From NCBI GenBank assembly GCA_032622095.1, contig CP136062.1:40796918-40860917 (forward strand): DNA of 64,000 nt, in the 5' to 3' direction. Shown here piece by piece: positions 20,770-33,841 of the stretch. Below the pieces are notes generated by a model, which saw only the letters and a program-made list of their open reading frames with translations, did not search any database and was not told the DNA's origin. The translations under genes were made by a program, and so were the position numbers. Every line of letters begins with the position of its first letter. Within the stretch, counting starts at the first letter, position 1. This stretch comes from Siphonodentalium dalli. Lineage: Eukaryota; Mollusca; Scaphopoda; Gadilida; Siphonodentaliidae.

Positions 20770-21198
20770 GTTCGGTCTCTTGGGAGTGGGGATATGATTT
20801 ATATTTTGACGTAAACAGTTTATATAACAAAAAAATGTATTTCGAAGAGTAGACAATCATTTACATGTAGGTAAGGCATGTAAATATTGTATAATCTATT
20901 ATAACTGTGCTTACCCTTTATAGTAAGATAATTGATTTCACTCAAGGCTGTTTCGTCTGGCCGTCGATATATTTCACAAGGACTGTATGGTTGTTTCGAC
21001 TAATTCGGATGTGATCCCCATGATGTGGCACATGATTGGTCGAGTTGAGTTTTATATAAGATTTGATTTATGTATATATGAATAAGAAATTTACATTTGA
21101 TAGGATGGCATTTGATTGGCTGCGATTTGATTTTGACCTTTATGAAACTTAATTTATGAACTGCGTCCTGTTATTAATTTCTGGTGAATATTCCAAAT
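20770..21198. other. No gene seen
   Basis: AT-rich unique-looking spacer between two minisatellites. Confidence 0.45.
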
Positions 21199-21660
21199 GT
21201 CACTATATAGGTTTATGTTTCTAATAAATCCAATAGGATTGTCACTATGGAGCTTTATGTCCGAATGTTTCTGGTAAATCCAATAGGTTTGTCACTATGA
21301 AGATTTATGTCCGAATGTTTCTGGTAAATCCAATAGGTGTGTCACTATGACGGTATATATCCGAATGTTTCTGATACATCCAATAGGTGTGTCACTATAT
21401 ATATGACGGTATATGTACGAATATTTCTGGTACATCCAATAGGTGTGTCACTATGACGGTATAATTTTATGTCCGAATATTTCTGGTACATCCAATAGGT
21501 GTGTCACTATGACGGTATATGTCCGAATATTTCTAGTACATCCAATAGGTGTGTCACTATGACGGTGTATGTACGAATGTTTTTGGTACATCCAATAGGT
21601 GTGTCACTATGACGGTATATATCCGAATATTTCTGGTACATCCAATAGGTGTGTCACTAT

Positions 21661-22400
21661 ATATTTACTTTAAACATATTTTATTCGTATATAAATATAC
21701 AAAAGGGATCGGGGCACAAGTTATTTCAACTTAGGTAGTCCCTCTCCCGTACAAAATTGACAATACATTGTTATAAGATGACAAAAAGGCGATAAACGTT
21801 TGTACATGGTGAGAACACAATTTGAATTTGCATTATGTCGAATAACATCTTTCAGCGTATGTTTATGGATTACCAATTAGAACGAGCATAAATATGTGGA
21901 TATCTATATCTATTGTGATATTTAAGGAAGATGTAAATATAGATTGCAAGGCTATGTATGTATCAAACATTTGACTGTAAGGTTAAGCTAAATTTGTATA
22001 GTAGTGAATTTGGCGATTCGCCAGATGACGCCCTTGACATTTACGCTGGAAGAAATTATCGATGTGTATACAAATGGTGCATGGACGTGGCAATCCGAAT
22101 GAGGGAGGGGTGTCTAGCAATGTTTGTATTTGGTGTATATTGAGCGATTTGTGGTTGACATTGGATTGTGGCTATATGTCAACGCAGCCAGATGTTCACG
22201 AATCGAAGCGTTTTGTCGCAGCAATATACTGTTGCACTATTTGGAAAAACCTTATATTTTCCGGAATTGAGATGTACGATATCCCGAAAAGAAACTGATC
22301 GATGTCGGTTATAATGAAGCGTTCGCGGTTTAACTTATCGTCAAGTTCCAACCGTTCATTTTGATATAAAGGGCACATAAAAAAGAAATGGTATGCATCT
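21661..22400 (-). mobile_element. 5'-truncated LINE insertion with 7-bp target duplication
   Basis: The 50-bp array breaks at TCACTAT (21654-21660) and resumes with the same TCACTAT (22401-22407), then GACGG as expected in an uninterrupted unit. The 740-bp insert reads on the minus strand: the last RT residues to a stop at 22196, then about 535 bp of 3' untranslated sequence, with AATAAA (minus) near 21680. This fits target-primed reverse transcription of a truncated LINE. Confidence 0.8.
22196..22400 (-). pseudogene. LINE reverse-transcriptase C-terminal tail
   Basis: The last 68 or so residues of a LINE polyprotein, with EDAYHFFFMCPLYQNERLEL. The H-x4-C pair corresponds to the second half of the zinc-knuckle-like tail seen complete at 6455-6694. 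The first Cys pair lies beyond the truncation point at 22400. The open frame continues for 12 codons upstream into the 50-bp repeat, where it is fortuitous. It ends after TKRFDS. Sequence differs enough from the 6.5-kb tail to be another family or an old copy. Confidence 0.75.
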
Positions 22401-22499
22401 TCACTATGACGGTATATGTACGAATGTTTCTGGTACATCCAATAGGAGTGTCACTGTGGAGGTTTATGTCCGAATGTTTCTGGTAAATCCAATATATAG

Positions 22500-24150
22500 C
22501 TACGATTTCTCGTAATCCATGGGATATGTATATATATACGAATGAATGTCATGTAACGATCTGATGTATGTAGCGACGATTTCTCTTAATTCATTGAATC
22601 AGGTATATAAGTATATACGAATGAATGTCACGTAACGACCTGATGTATGTAACGACGATTTATCTTAATTCATTGAATCATGTATATAACTATATACGAA
22701 TGAATGTCACGTAACGACCTGATGTATGTAGCGACGATCTCTCTTACTTCATTGAATCATGTATATAACTATATACGAATGAATGTCACGTAACGACCTG
22801 ATGTATGTAGCGACGATCTCTCTTACTTCATTGAGTCATGTATATAACTTTACGAATGAATGTCACGTAACGACCTGATGTATGTAGCGACGATCTCTCT
22901 TAATTCATTGAATCATGTATATAACTATATATATACGAATGAATGTCACGTAACGACCTGGTGTATGTAGCAACGATTTCTCTTAATTCATTGAATCGTG
23001 TATATAACTATATACGAATGAATGTCACGTAACGACCTGATGTATGTAGCGACGATCTCTCTTACTTCATTGAATCAGGTATATAAGTATATACGAATGA
23101 ATGTCACGTAACGACCTGATGTATGTAGCGACGAGTTCTCTTAATTCATTGAATCATGTATATAACTATATACGAATGAAAGTCACGTAATGACCTGATG
23201 TATGTAGCGACGATTTATCTTAATTCATTGAATCAGGTATATAACTATATACGAATGAATGTCATGTAACGACCTGGTGTATGTAGCGACGATTTCTCTT
23301 AATTCATTGGATCATGTATATAACTATATATGAATGAATGTCACGTAACGACCTGATGTACATGTATGTAGCGACGAGTTCTCTTACTTCATTGAGTCAT
23401 GTATATAACTATATACGAATGAATGTCACGTAACGACCTGATGTATGTAGCGACGATTTCTCTTAATTCATTGAATCAGGTATATAACTATATACGAATG
23501 AATGTCACGTAACGACCTGATGTATGTAGCAACGATTTCTCTTAATTCATTGAATCAGGTATATAACTATATACGAATGAATGTCACGTAACGACCTGAT
23601 GTATGTAGCGACAATCTCTCTTACTTCATTGAATCATGTATATAACTATATACGAATGAATGTCACGTAACGACCTGATGTATGTAGCGACGATTTCTCT
23701 TAATTCATTGAATCAGGTATATAACTATATACGAATGAATGTCACGTAACGACCTGATGTATGTAGCGACGATTTCTCTTAATTCATTGAATCATGTATA
23801 TAACTATATACGAATTAATGTCACGTAACGACCTGATGTATGTAGCGACGATCTCTCTTACTTCATTGAATCATGTATATAACTATATACGAATGAATGT
23901 CACGTAACGACCTGATGTATGTAGCGACGAGTTCTCTTAATTCGTTGAATCGTGTATATAACTATATACGAATTAATGTCACGTAACGACCTGATGTATG
24001 TAGCGACGAGTTCTCTTACTTCATTGAATCATGTATATAACTATATACGAATGAATGTCATGTAACGACCTGATGTATGTAGCGACGAGTTCTCTTAATT
24101 CATTGAATCATGTATATAACTATATACGAATGAATGTCACGTTACGATTT
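22500..24150. repeat. 79-bp tandem array, about 20-21 units
   Basis: The unit contains GAATGAATGTCACGTAACGA, CCTGATGTATGTAGCGACGA, a TCTCTTAMTTCATTGAATCA variant and a TATATAACTATATAC linker. The first unit (22540) and last (about 24129) are in register, with a few units altered in the linker length. Substitution variants (GATTTCT/GATCTCT/GAGTTCT) are mixed along the array. Confidence 0.93.
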
Positions 24151-24809
24151 CTTCTCCGGTTTTTATTGCGAACTAACGTCCCACATTATTCTTATAAAAA
24201 TCCATTGATATGTACTGTATATCAATCTATAGGGTTGAACTCCTATACACATGGATTTCTCTCGATGAATGATCCATGTATATTAGACGTAATGCATGGC
24301 TAATCACATATGTTGACCACGCCGGGGCTCCTGAAGCAGTGATACCGGAACAAAAATGTCTCTGAGTTTTGCGTACAAAAGATGGAATATCTGAGAAAGT
24401 TATGTGAACGTTTTTCTCAGGGTATCTCAAAATCTTACTTCAAGATAAATTATGGGTCTGTTTCAAACCTCAGAGCACTGCTTAACAACATCCAAATCAG
24501 ACAGCAGCCATTCCGTATCTAAAATAATTACACAAACTTATTGTACTTTTTGTTCTGTTACACGTACAAGCATGTGTTATGTAATTACTGTTTTACTTGG
24601 CTGTATGAAAAGTACATGCCTATGCAGATTAAAATAAACTTATGTATCGGTCCCAATAGCACATTATATGCTGATAAAACAACATTCCGAATGATCTGCG
24701 TCCCACAGTGACAATGTTTACCATATAAACAAATGATAATGATGAGGATATAGAGTTTTCCAAATACGTACAGTGGGATTTGATCTCATGTTGCGAAGGA
24801 TATCCGGTA
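24151..24809. other. No gene seen
   Basis: AT-rich with frames of 60-82 codons that lack recognisable features. The stretch 24700-24790 has weak similarity to the duplicated segment at 18.5 kb (TGACAATGTT, ATATAGAGT). Confidence 0.45.
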
Positions 24810-24813
24810 TTAA

Positions 24814-25196
24814 CCCTTTACCCAACAGAAGGGCCCTGTGCCAATGCATTATCTTATATATGCGAGTCGACCATAGGTCGCCTCGCATATATAAGAGAAT
24901 GCATTGGCTTAACACATTAAAAATTATAAAATTGTTAAAGAATGTAAGAAAAAATGGTAAAAAAAAGATTTTTTTTAGGCCAATGCATTCTCTTATATAT
25001 GCGAGGCGACCTATGGTCGACTCGCATATATAAGAGAATGCATTGGCACAGGGCATAACTGTAACTATCACAATGTGGTCAAGGAGCCGGTTCCAATGAT
25101 ATCCACATTTGTATGGTTCTATTGAGACAGACCGAAGATATTTTAGGCTGTTGAAGCTTTATTTGGCCGGTTTTGGACGGTTTGTTGGGTAAAGGG
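24814..25196. mobile_element. piggyBac-type MITE, family A, carrying the palindrome cassette
   Basis: TTAA at 24810-24813 and 25197-25200. Ends are CCCTTTACCCAACA and its exact inverse. Forward palindrome 24841-24907, spacer with GTTAAAGAATGTAAG, reverse palindrome 24980-25046, then CACAGGG and about 150 bp of family-specific right flank (GGTCAAGGAGCCGGTTCC, AGACAGACCGAAGATATT). Confidence 0.9.
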
Positions 25197-25200
25197 TTAA

Positions 25201-26570
25201 TATAGGATATGAGGATTTACGCTACGTGATAGGCAGTTCATTTTGGTGAATGAAAACGCCATCGGCTTTCCGTAAACCGTTCTGAAGATGAGCGACTCAT
25301 ATTATAGAAATGTCTCTGCATGCGTCTGGAAGAAAATATGTTTGTAAATCAGTTTGCTGCGAATTCAAGAAGTAAATGTTTTTCAAGCGATCAGTGGCAG
25401 TAACCACGAAGTTTAATAGTAGGTCGATATCATTGACTTTGAATAGAACACAATGATTTATATATAGGTGCGGCACGTGTAAGGATATCATGTAAATATT
25501 TGATAACCTATTTTAACCGTGTGAATTATCTGCGTTCCACGTGGACCGATTAATGCGCGTCATAAACATTCAAACTGGGTATTCAGTGTTCTATATATGA
25601 ACATTTGCCTTGGTAACAAACGGCGGATAAAGCGCCCATATGATCTGTTATGAGGATAATTAAGAAATAAATACACTGCGCATCGGCGTGTTATAATAGT
25701 AGAATGTGACCACGTGGAGTCCTATAATAAGTTTCTGTGGTCAAATTCGACTATATACGCCGAAGCGCAGTGAATTTATTTCTCTTGTAATTCAAATGTA
25801 TGTTTTTGTCGAAATTGTAGTGATAGACGTACAACCTGCTGTATAATTGCCCAGGTTTTATCTATGCGTGGTGTGAATTCCCACCAAACAGTTCTTATAG
25901 TCTAACTGTAACATCAAACATGACGTCACTGTTGAACGGCAACCCCTTTTTGTTGCCTCTCTGGCAATAGTTTGCATATAAGAACTATTTTTATTCTATC
26001 TTAAATAAAATTCAGTATTAGTAGGCAGCCATTGTGTGTCCCTTTTATCAGTCTATAGCATGATATTAACCAACTCACGTGTGGTTTGAATTACGAGCAT
26101 TTAATTTGAACGCATTCATTCTTTTGTAATAGAATTGTTTTATGTATTTCATTCGAGGTCGTCAATTTTCATACATTCAAGAATGAGGTGGTATTCATCG
26201 CCTAGTTTCTCGTTACAGATATTGCATGTCCGTTCCTCTTATAAGGTGCCTATTCATGATAAGTTTCCATGTGGTTGTCTGCAGTTGCAATCTTTACGCG
26301 ACCGCGGGTTAGAACAGTTTAACCGGCACAAACCAAACAATTTCAAATCTACCGAAAAATCAAAGAAACAAAACACTCCTTAATCATTAACCCATCAATT
26401 CCAACGACGGTGGCAAGGCAAAGGGTGAAGGAGTGCTCGGACGTTCTCAGAAGCGGTGCGATGGCACTTCCAGTGGCTTTTGACCCTTAGAAAACAAGTT
26501 TTGGCTCAATCGGTCGAGCCGTTTTGAGTCTATAAAGGATATACACATATACGGAAGTCTCAAAATATAT
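25201..26570. other. No gene seen apart from a small foldback
   Basis: AT-rich sequence with several short frames. 26395-26570 already resembles the following complex array: CAACGACGGTGGCA, GAAGGAGTGCTCG and GAGTCTATAAAGGATATACA also occur at 33555-33710, so the array's outer boundary is probably near 26390. Confidence 0.45.
25662..25792. repeat. Inverted repeat, arms about 50 bp
   Basis: The left arm AGAAATAAATACACTGCGC...TGTGACCAC is matched in inverse by GTGGTCAAATTCG...GCGCAGTGAATTTATTTCT. Arms pair at most positions with a few mismatches; the loop is about 25 bp. It may be a decayed foldback element. Confidence 0.65.
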
Positions 26571-29500
26571 AGTAGACTAGCAGGGTAGCCCGCCACCGGC
26601 GGCTTGTCCGAAACATGACATTTTTTGTTTTTCAATGAGTTAATTGTGACATTTGTTTATATTTTTTTTTAATTTTTAGCTCCACGCGTTTCAATAAGAA
26701 AAAATTGTACCCGGTAGCTCCACCCGTTTCCGAGATCTGGTCTGCGCATGCGCGAAGCTGGCGTCGCACGGGCTCGGCGACCCGATCAAATTTGTACCCG
26801 TCCCAAGATACATTCACATAGCAAATTTCAGGTCGATAGCTCCACCCGTTTCCGAGATCTGCCTTTCTGCATAATATTTCGAGCGATAACATTGCATTGA
26901 AATGTCAGACTCCCATCGTGAACCTCAACACGAAGTAAACACGTGTTTCGAGCGATAACATTGCATTGAAATGACTCCCATCGTGAACCTCAAGACGACG
27001 TAAAACACGTGTTGCGTTCTAGGAAATGCACTCAATGCATGTTGCTAATAACGTTGACTTCGTATATATATATATATAATGACGTTATTAACCCCGGCCG
27101 TGCCGTTTGAGCTGATTTTTATGACTGGGAGTGGAGTACGGGTGCTCGGAGCTTCTGGAAAACGCGTGGACGACATCGTACGTGGCATTTTACCTTTAGA
27201 TAGGAAGTTTGAGCTCAATCTGTCCAGCCGTTCCCGTCCTAATGTACTATTTCGAGCGATAACAATTGTCAGACTCCCATCGTGAACCTCAACACGAAGT
27301 AAACACGTGTTTCGAGCGATAACATTGCATTGAAGTCAGACTCCCATCGTGGACCCCCAAGACGACGTAAACACGTGTTTGTTCCGGTATAACTTTGGAG
27401 ACTCTGACTTCATATATATATATAATGACGTTATTAACCCCGGCCGTGCCGTTTGAGCTGATTTCGATGACTGGGAGTGGATAAAGGGTGCTCAGAGCTT
27501 CTCGAAAACACGATTACGGCGGTGTCGGTGGGATTTTACACTTACATACGAAATTTGATCTCAATCTGTACACGCGTTTTGGATTCTATGAAGTACACAC
27601 ACACACATATACACACATATATACGAAGTCTCAAAATATATAGTATAGACTAGCAGGGTAGCCCGCCACCGGCGGCTTGTCCGAAACATTGTTTATATAT
27701 TTTTTTTATTTTTTAGCTCCACGCGTTTCAATAAGAAAAAATTGTACCCGGTAGCTCCACCCGTTTCCGAGATCTGGTCTGCGCATGCGCGAAGCTGGCT
27801 TCGCACGGGCTCGGCGACCCGATCAAATTTGTACCCGGCCCAAGATACATTCACATAGCAAATTTCAAGTCGATAGCTCCACCCGTTTCCGATATCTCGT
27901 CTGCGCATGCGCTGCACGGGCGTCGCATGGGCTCGCCGACCCGATAAAATTTGTACCCGGCGCAAGATACATTCACATTGCAATTTTCAAGTCGATAGCT
28001 CCACCCGTTTCCGAGATCTGCCTTTTTAATCGAGATAAATGCATTTCGTACCCGTCCTAATGTACTATTTCGAGCGATAACAATTGTCAGACTCCCATCG
28101 TGAACCTCAACACGAAGTAAACACGTGTTTCGAGCGATAACATTGCATTGAAGTCAGACTCCCATCGTGGACCCCCAAGACGACGTAAACACGTGTTTGT
28201 TCCCGTATAACTCTGGAGACTCTGACTTCATATATATATATAATGACGTTATTAACCCCGGCCGTGCCGTTTGAGCTGATTTTAATGACTGGGAGTGGAG
28301 TACGGGTGCTCGGAGCTTCTGGAAAACGCGTGGACGACATCGTACGTGGATTTTACCTCTAGATGGGAAGTTTGAGCTCAATCTGTCCAGCCGTTGTACT
28401 ATTTCGAGCGATAACAATTGTCAGACTCCCATCGTGAACCTCAACACGAAGTAAACACGTGTTTCGAGCGATAACATTGCATTGAAGTCAGACTCCCATC
28501 GTGGACCCCCAAGACGACGTAAACACGTGTTTGTTCCGGTATAACTCTGGAGACTCTGACTTCATATATATATATAATGACGTTATTAACCCCGGCCGTG
28601 CCGTTTGAGCTGATTTTGATGAATGGGAGTGGAGAACGGGTGCTCTGAGCTTTTCTAAACTGCGACTACGGCGGTGTCGGTGGGATTTTACACTTACATA
28701 CGAAATTTGAGCTCGATCGGATCAGTCGTTTTGGATTCTATGAAGTACACACATATATATATACGAAGTCTCAAAATATATAGTACTAGCAGGTTAGCCC
28801 GCCACTGGCGGCATTCGTCCCATGGCTTTGTTTCAGAAACATGACATTTTTGTAATTATTTTGTTTTTATTTATTTTTGTTTTTTATTTTTGAATATGAA
28901 TTTAATGTTTTTTAAATTTAATATATTTTGTTTCTGAATTGTTTTTTTATTGTTAATTTTTTTAATTGTTTTAATTAAATTGTAAATTGTTTTAATTAAT
29001 TTTTCTGGCGGAAAAATTTACCCGTAGAAATCCCCCCTTCCTAGGAACGACAGACAACGCATTCTTTGTTTCGTGAAATCTCTCTACGATAACATTGCAT
29101 TGAATTTAAAACAAACGCTTCCCGTCGGGAAATCTGTCTTCGGGTCGTTGTTGTTGGCATCACGGCTCCCCGAAAACTCTCACATTGCCGAAAACGTGTA
29201 TTTAGTAATATCGTTGTTGTTGATATTTACGGCTTGGGGGCTATTTTCTTATTTAGCAAGTTTGAGCTCAATCGGTTAGAGTCTATAAAGGACACACTCA
29301 TATATATGACACTTCCCGTAGGTAGCAAGTTTGAGCTCAATCGGCATTCCCTGGAATTTCCCGTAGATTGGCAGATTCTAGTAGCTTTATAACGGTATAT
29401 CTGGGGAGAAATCTGATGCTATATTCGTGATTATCTGGGATGATTTCGGTATATATCGAAGGTATATACTGTAAAAACAAAGCGCGCCTTCCGTGCCCGC

Positions 29501-32500
29501 AGGGAATAAATTTCGAGCGATAACGTTTGCGTTCCCGTATAACTCTGCAGATGCGAATAACGTTGAATGGGAAACAGACGCTCTTTATAGAGATGCGTCA
29601 AAAACAAACGCTCATTAAATAATCACTTGATTAACCCCCGCCGTGCCTTTGCGGTGATTTGAGATTGGAGAACGGGTGCTCTGAGCTTCTCTAAACCGCG
29701 ACCACGTTCGTGTCGGTGAGATTTGACACTTACATAGGAAGTTTGAGCTCAATCTTTACACGCGTTTTGGATTCTATGAAGTACCCACATATATATATAC
29801 GAAGTCTCAAAATATATAGTATAGATAGACTAGCAGGTTAGCCCGCCACCGGCGGCTTGTCCGAAACATGACATTTTTTTAATACGCGTTTCAATAAGAA
29901 AAATTTGTACCCGGTAGCTCCACCCGTTTCCGAGATCTGGTCTGCGCATGCGCGAAGCTGGCGTCGCACGGACTCGGCGACCCGATAAAATTTGTACCCG
30001 GCGCAAGATACATTCACATAGCAAATTTCAAGTCGATAGCTCCACCCGTTTCCGAGATCTCGTCTGCGCATGCGCTGCACGGGCGTCGCACGGGCTCGGC
30101 GACCCGATAAAATTCGTATCCGGGGCAAGATACATTCACATACCAAATTTCAAGTCGATAGCTCCACCCGTTTCCGATATCTCGTCTGCGCATGCGCTGC
30201 ACGGGCGTCGCACGGGCTCGCCAATACGACAGCGACGACCACCTGGTCAAACTACACTCACGTACCAAGTTTCGTCCCGATCGGTCGAGGTGTTGGTATC
30301 TGATGCAAAAGACGAAATTGTGAGTGTTGGTCAATAGTCCCCGCCGTGAACCTCATCGTCGCAAAGAGCGGACAGTCAATTAACCCCGTTGTGAACCTCA
30401 ATCACCAACGCGACGTAAACATGTGTTGCGTTCTAAAAATAGGAAAGCATTTTCTCTCTGCATAATTCTGCAGATGCTAATAACGTTGCTCCCCGTAGGT
30501 AGCAATATCGTTGTTGTTGATATTTACGGCTTGGGGGCTATTTTCTTATTTAGCAAGTTTGAGCTCAATCGGTTCGAGTCTATAAAGGACACACTCATAT
30601 ATATGACACTTCCCGTGGGTAGCAAGTTTGAGCTCAATCGGCATTCCCTGGAATTTCCCGTAGATTGGCAGATTCCAGTAGCTTTTTATAACGGTATATC
30701 TGGGGAGAAATCTGATGCTATATTCGTGATTATCTGGGATGATTTCGGTATATAACTATATACTGTAAAAACAAAGCGCACCATCCGTGCTCGCAGGGTT
30801 GGTCAGAAACAAATGTTTTTTAAATTTAATGTATGTTCCGTATATCTCTCTGCAGATGCAAATAACGTTGAATGGCAAACAGACGCTCTTTATAGAGATG
30901 CGTCAAAAACAAACGCTCATTAAATAATCACTTGATTAACCCACGCCGTGCCTTTGCGGTGATTTGAGATTGGAGAACGGGTGCTCTGAGCTTTTCTAAA
31001 CTGCGACCACGGTCGTGTCGGTGGGATTTGACACTTACATAGGAAGTTTGAGCTCAATCTGTACACGCGTTTTGGATTCTATGAAGTACACACACACACA
31101 TATACGAAGTCTCAAAATATATAGTATAGACTAGCAGGTTAGCCCGCCACCGGCGGCTTGTCCGAAACATGACATTTTTTAAATATTTTTTTTTTAATTT
31201 TTAGCTCTACGCGTTTCAATAAGAAAAATTTGTACCCGGTAGCTCCACCCGTTTCCGAGATCTGGACTGCGCATGCGCGAAGCTGGCGTCGCACGTGCTC
31301 GGCGACCTGATAAAATTTGTACCCGGCGCAAGATACATTCACATAGCAAATTTCAAGTCGATAGCTCCACCCGTTTCCGAGATCTCGTCTGCGCATGCGC
31401 TGCACGGGCGTCGCACGGGCTCGGCGACCCGATAAAATTTGTACCCGGCGCAAGATACATTCACATAGCAAATTTCAAGTCGATAGCTCCACCCGTTTCC
31501 GAGATCTCGTCTGCGCATGCGCTGCACGGGCGTCGCACGGGCTCGGCGACCCGATAAAATTTGTACCCGGCGCAAGATACATTCACATAGCAAATTTCAA
31601 GTCGATAGCTCCACCCGTTTCCGAGATCTCATCTGCGCATGCGCTGCACGGGCGTCGCACGGGCTCGCCAATACGACAACGACCACCGCCTGGTCAAACT
31701 AAACACACGTACCAAGTTTCGTCCCGATCGGTCGAGAATCGTAGATTTGTATGAAGTACAACACACACACAAACATAAATATATAAGAGAGATATGTAAA
31801 TTAGATAGATTGTATCAAAATATATAGGAGATATATGTAAATGATCTACACACCATTACTGGTGTTTGTCAAAGTTTAGTGGGGTATATCAATACTCATT
31901 CACGCTTATATCATTGAGGTCCGGAGGGTGTGGGCTATTTCTCGAATACACGGAGTTCTCAAAATATATAGAAGAGACTAGCAGGTTAGCCCGCCACCGG
32001 CGGCTTGTCCGAAACATGAGATTTTTTAAATATTTTTTTTTTATTTTTAGCTCCACGCGTTTCAATAAGAAAAATTTGTACCCGGTAGCTCCACCCGTTT
32101 CCGAGATCTGGTCTGCGCATGCGCGAAGCTGGCGTCGCACGGACTCGGCGACCCGATAAAATTTGTACCCGACGCAAGATACATTCACATAGCAAATTTC
32201 AAGTCGATAGCTCCACCCGTTTCCGAGATCTCGTCTGCGCATGCGCTGCACGGGCGTCGCACGGGCTCGGCGACCCAATAAAATTTGTACCCGGCGCAAG
32301 ATACATTCACATAGCAAATTTCAGGTCGATAGCTCCACCCGTTTCCGAGATCTGACTTTCTGCATAATATTTCGAGCGATAACATTGCATTGAAATGTCA
32401 GACTCCCATCGTGAACCTCAACACGAAGTAAACACGTGTTTCGAGCGATAACATTGCATTGAAATGACTCCCATCGTGAACCTCAAGACGACGTAAAACA

Positions 32501-33740
32501 CGTGTTGCGTTCTAGGAAATGCACTCAATGCATGTTGCTAATAACGTTGACTTCGTATATATATATATATAATGACGTTATTAACCCCGGCCGTGCCGTT
32601 TGAGCTGATTTTTATGACTGGGAGTGGAGTACGGGTGCTCGGAGCTTCTGGAAAACGCGTGGACGACATCGTACGTGTTATTTTACCTTTAGATAGGAAG
32701 TTTGAGCTCAATCTGTCCAGCCGTTCCCGTCCTAATGTACTATTTCGAGCGATAACAATTGTCAGACTCCCATCGTGAACCGCAACACGAAGTAAACACG
32801 TGTTTCGGGCGATAACATTGCATTGAAGTCAGACTCCCATCGTGGACCCCCAAGACGACGTAAACACGTGTTTGTTCCGGTATAACTTTGGAGACTCTGA
32901 CTTCATATATATATATAATGACGTTATTAACCCCGGCCGTGCCGTTTGAGCTGATTTCGATGACTGGGAGTGGATAAAGGGTGCTCAGAGCTTCTCGAAA
33001 ACACGATTACGGCGGTGTCGGTGCGATTTTACACTTACATACAAAATTTGATCTCAATCTGTACACGCGTTTTGGATTCTATGAAGTACACACACACATA
33101 TATACACACATATATACGAAGTCTCAACTAGCAGATTAGCCCGCCACTGGCGGGATTGGTCCCATGGCTTTGGTCGATCCATTAATTTTGTTTTTCAAGG
33201 TAACCCCGCACAGGCACGCCGACAGCATGCTATCATTTGCGGGTACCCGTTTCAAGGTCATGTTGGGTGAACAAAATAACCCGACAAATATATTCCCCGT
33301 CCCGAGTTGACCATACATAACAAATTTCACGTCGGTGTCGCAGCTGACCACCGAGATATCGCACAAGGTCATTTGTGGGTACCCGTTTCAAGGTCAATGT
33401 CATCTCAGGCGGACAAACTGACCCGACGAAAATCTCCCTTTCGTCTCGATATCCCCAGTTCCCAAGACGGTCGATTGAGCCGTATTTATACTCGTGTATA
33501 TAAACGCTCTTTAACAACGACACCGCAGATACGAACGCTCCTTAATGATTAACCCATCAATTACAACGACGGTGGCACGGCGAAGGGCGAAGGAGTGCTC
33601 GAACATTCTCAGAAGCGGTGCGATGGCACTTCTCGTGGATTTTTACCCTTAGATAGCAAGTTTGGGCTCAATCGGTGGAGCCGTTTTCGAGTCTATAAAG
33701 GATATACACATACACGGAAGTCTCATAATATATGGTAGAT
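26390..33740. repeat. Complex higher-order tandem array of about 0.85-1.3-kb units
   Basis: The junction CTAGCAGGKTAGCCCGCCAC recurs near 26577, 27650, 28788, 29830, 31131, 31979 and (diverged) 33125. Each is preceded by CGAAGTCTCAAAATATATAG or similar. A typical unit then holds GC-rich core repeats, an AACACGTGTTTCGAGCGATA block, a TATATATAATGACGTTATTA block, and a TTGGATTCTATGAAGTACAC tail with CA/TA microsatellite. Long pieces are re-used: 26850-27640 resembles 32330-33120, and 29200-29770 resembles 30480-31090. Short frames on both strands are by-products of the repeats. I cannot name the family; Helitron-like or pearl-type elements with internal repeats are one possibility. Confidence 0.8.
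31387..31680. repeat. 122-bp core repeats within the complex array (best block)
   Basis: Three near-identical starts of CGTCTGCGCATGCGCTGCAC (third begins CATCTG) at 31387, 31509 and 31631 give a period of exactly 122 bp. Each unit holds CCCGATAAAATTTGTACCCG, CAAGATACATTCACATAGCA and GATAGCTCCACCCGTTTCCG. Similar cores, one to three per unit, lie at 26740-26860, 27770-28015, 29935-30220 and 32105-32350. The GC content is clearly higher than in the surroundings. Confidence 0.9.
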
Positions 33741-33841
33741 TAGTGTGGTCAATTATAGGATATACAATTCCATGTATAGAGTTATTTGGAAATGAAGTCG
33801 GAATCAAGGGAGTTGATACATTCACTAATGAATATCTTACC

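Larger units (their letters stand above)
21199..22493. repeat. 50-bp tandem array, about 12 units, interrupted by a LINE insertion
   Basis: The unit contains GTCACTATGACGGTATAT, GTCCGAATATTTCTGG and TACATCCAATAGGT. Spacing of GTCACTAT is 50 bp in most units, 54 or 56 in two. The array stops at 21660, resumes at 22401 and ends near 22493. Confidence 0.9.

Noticed and set aside
19512-20856. Five long minus-strand frames rich in Leu, Ser and Tyr
   Set aside because: They are different phases of the same 19-bp repeat, which lacks minus-strand stops; no other gene signal is present.
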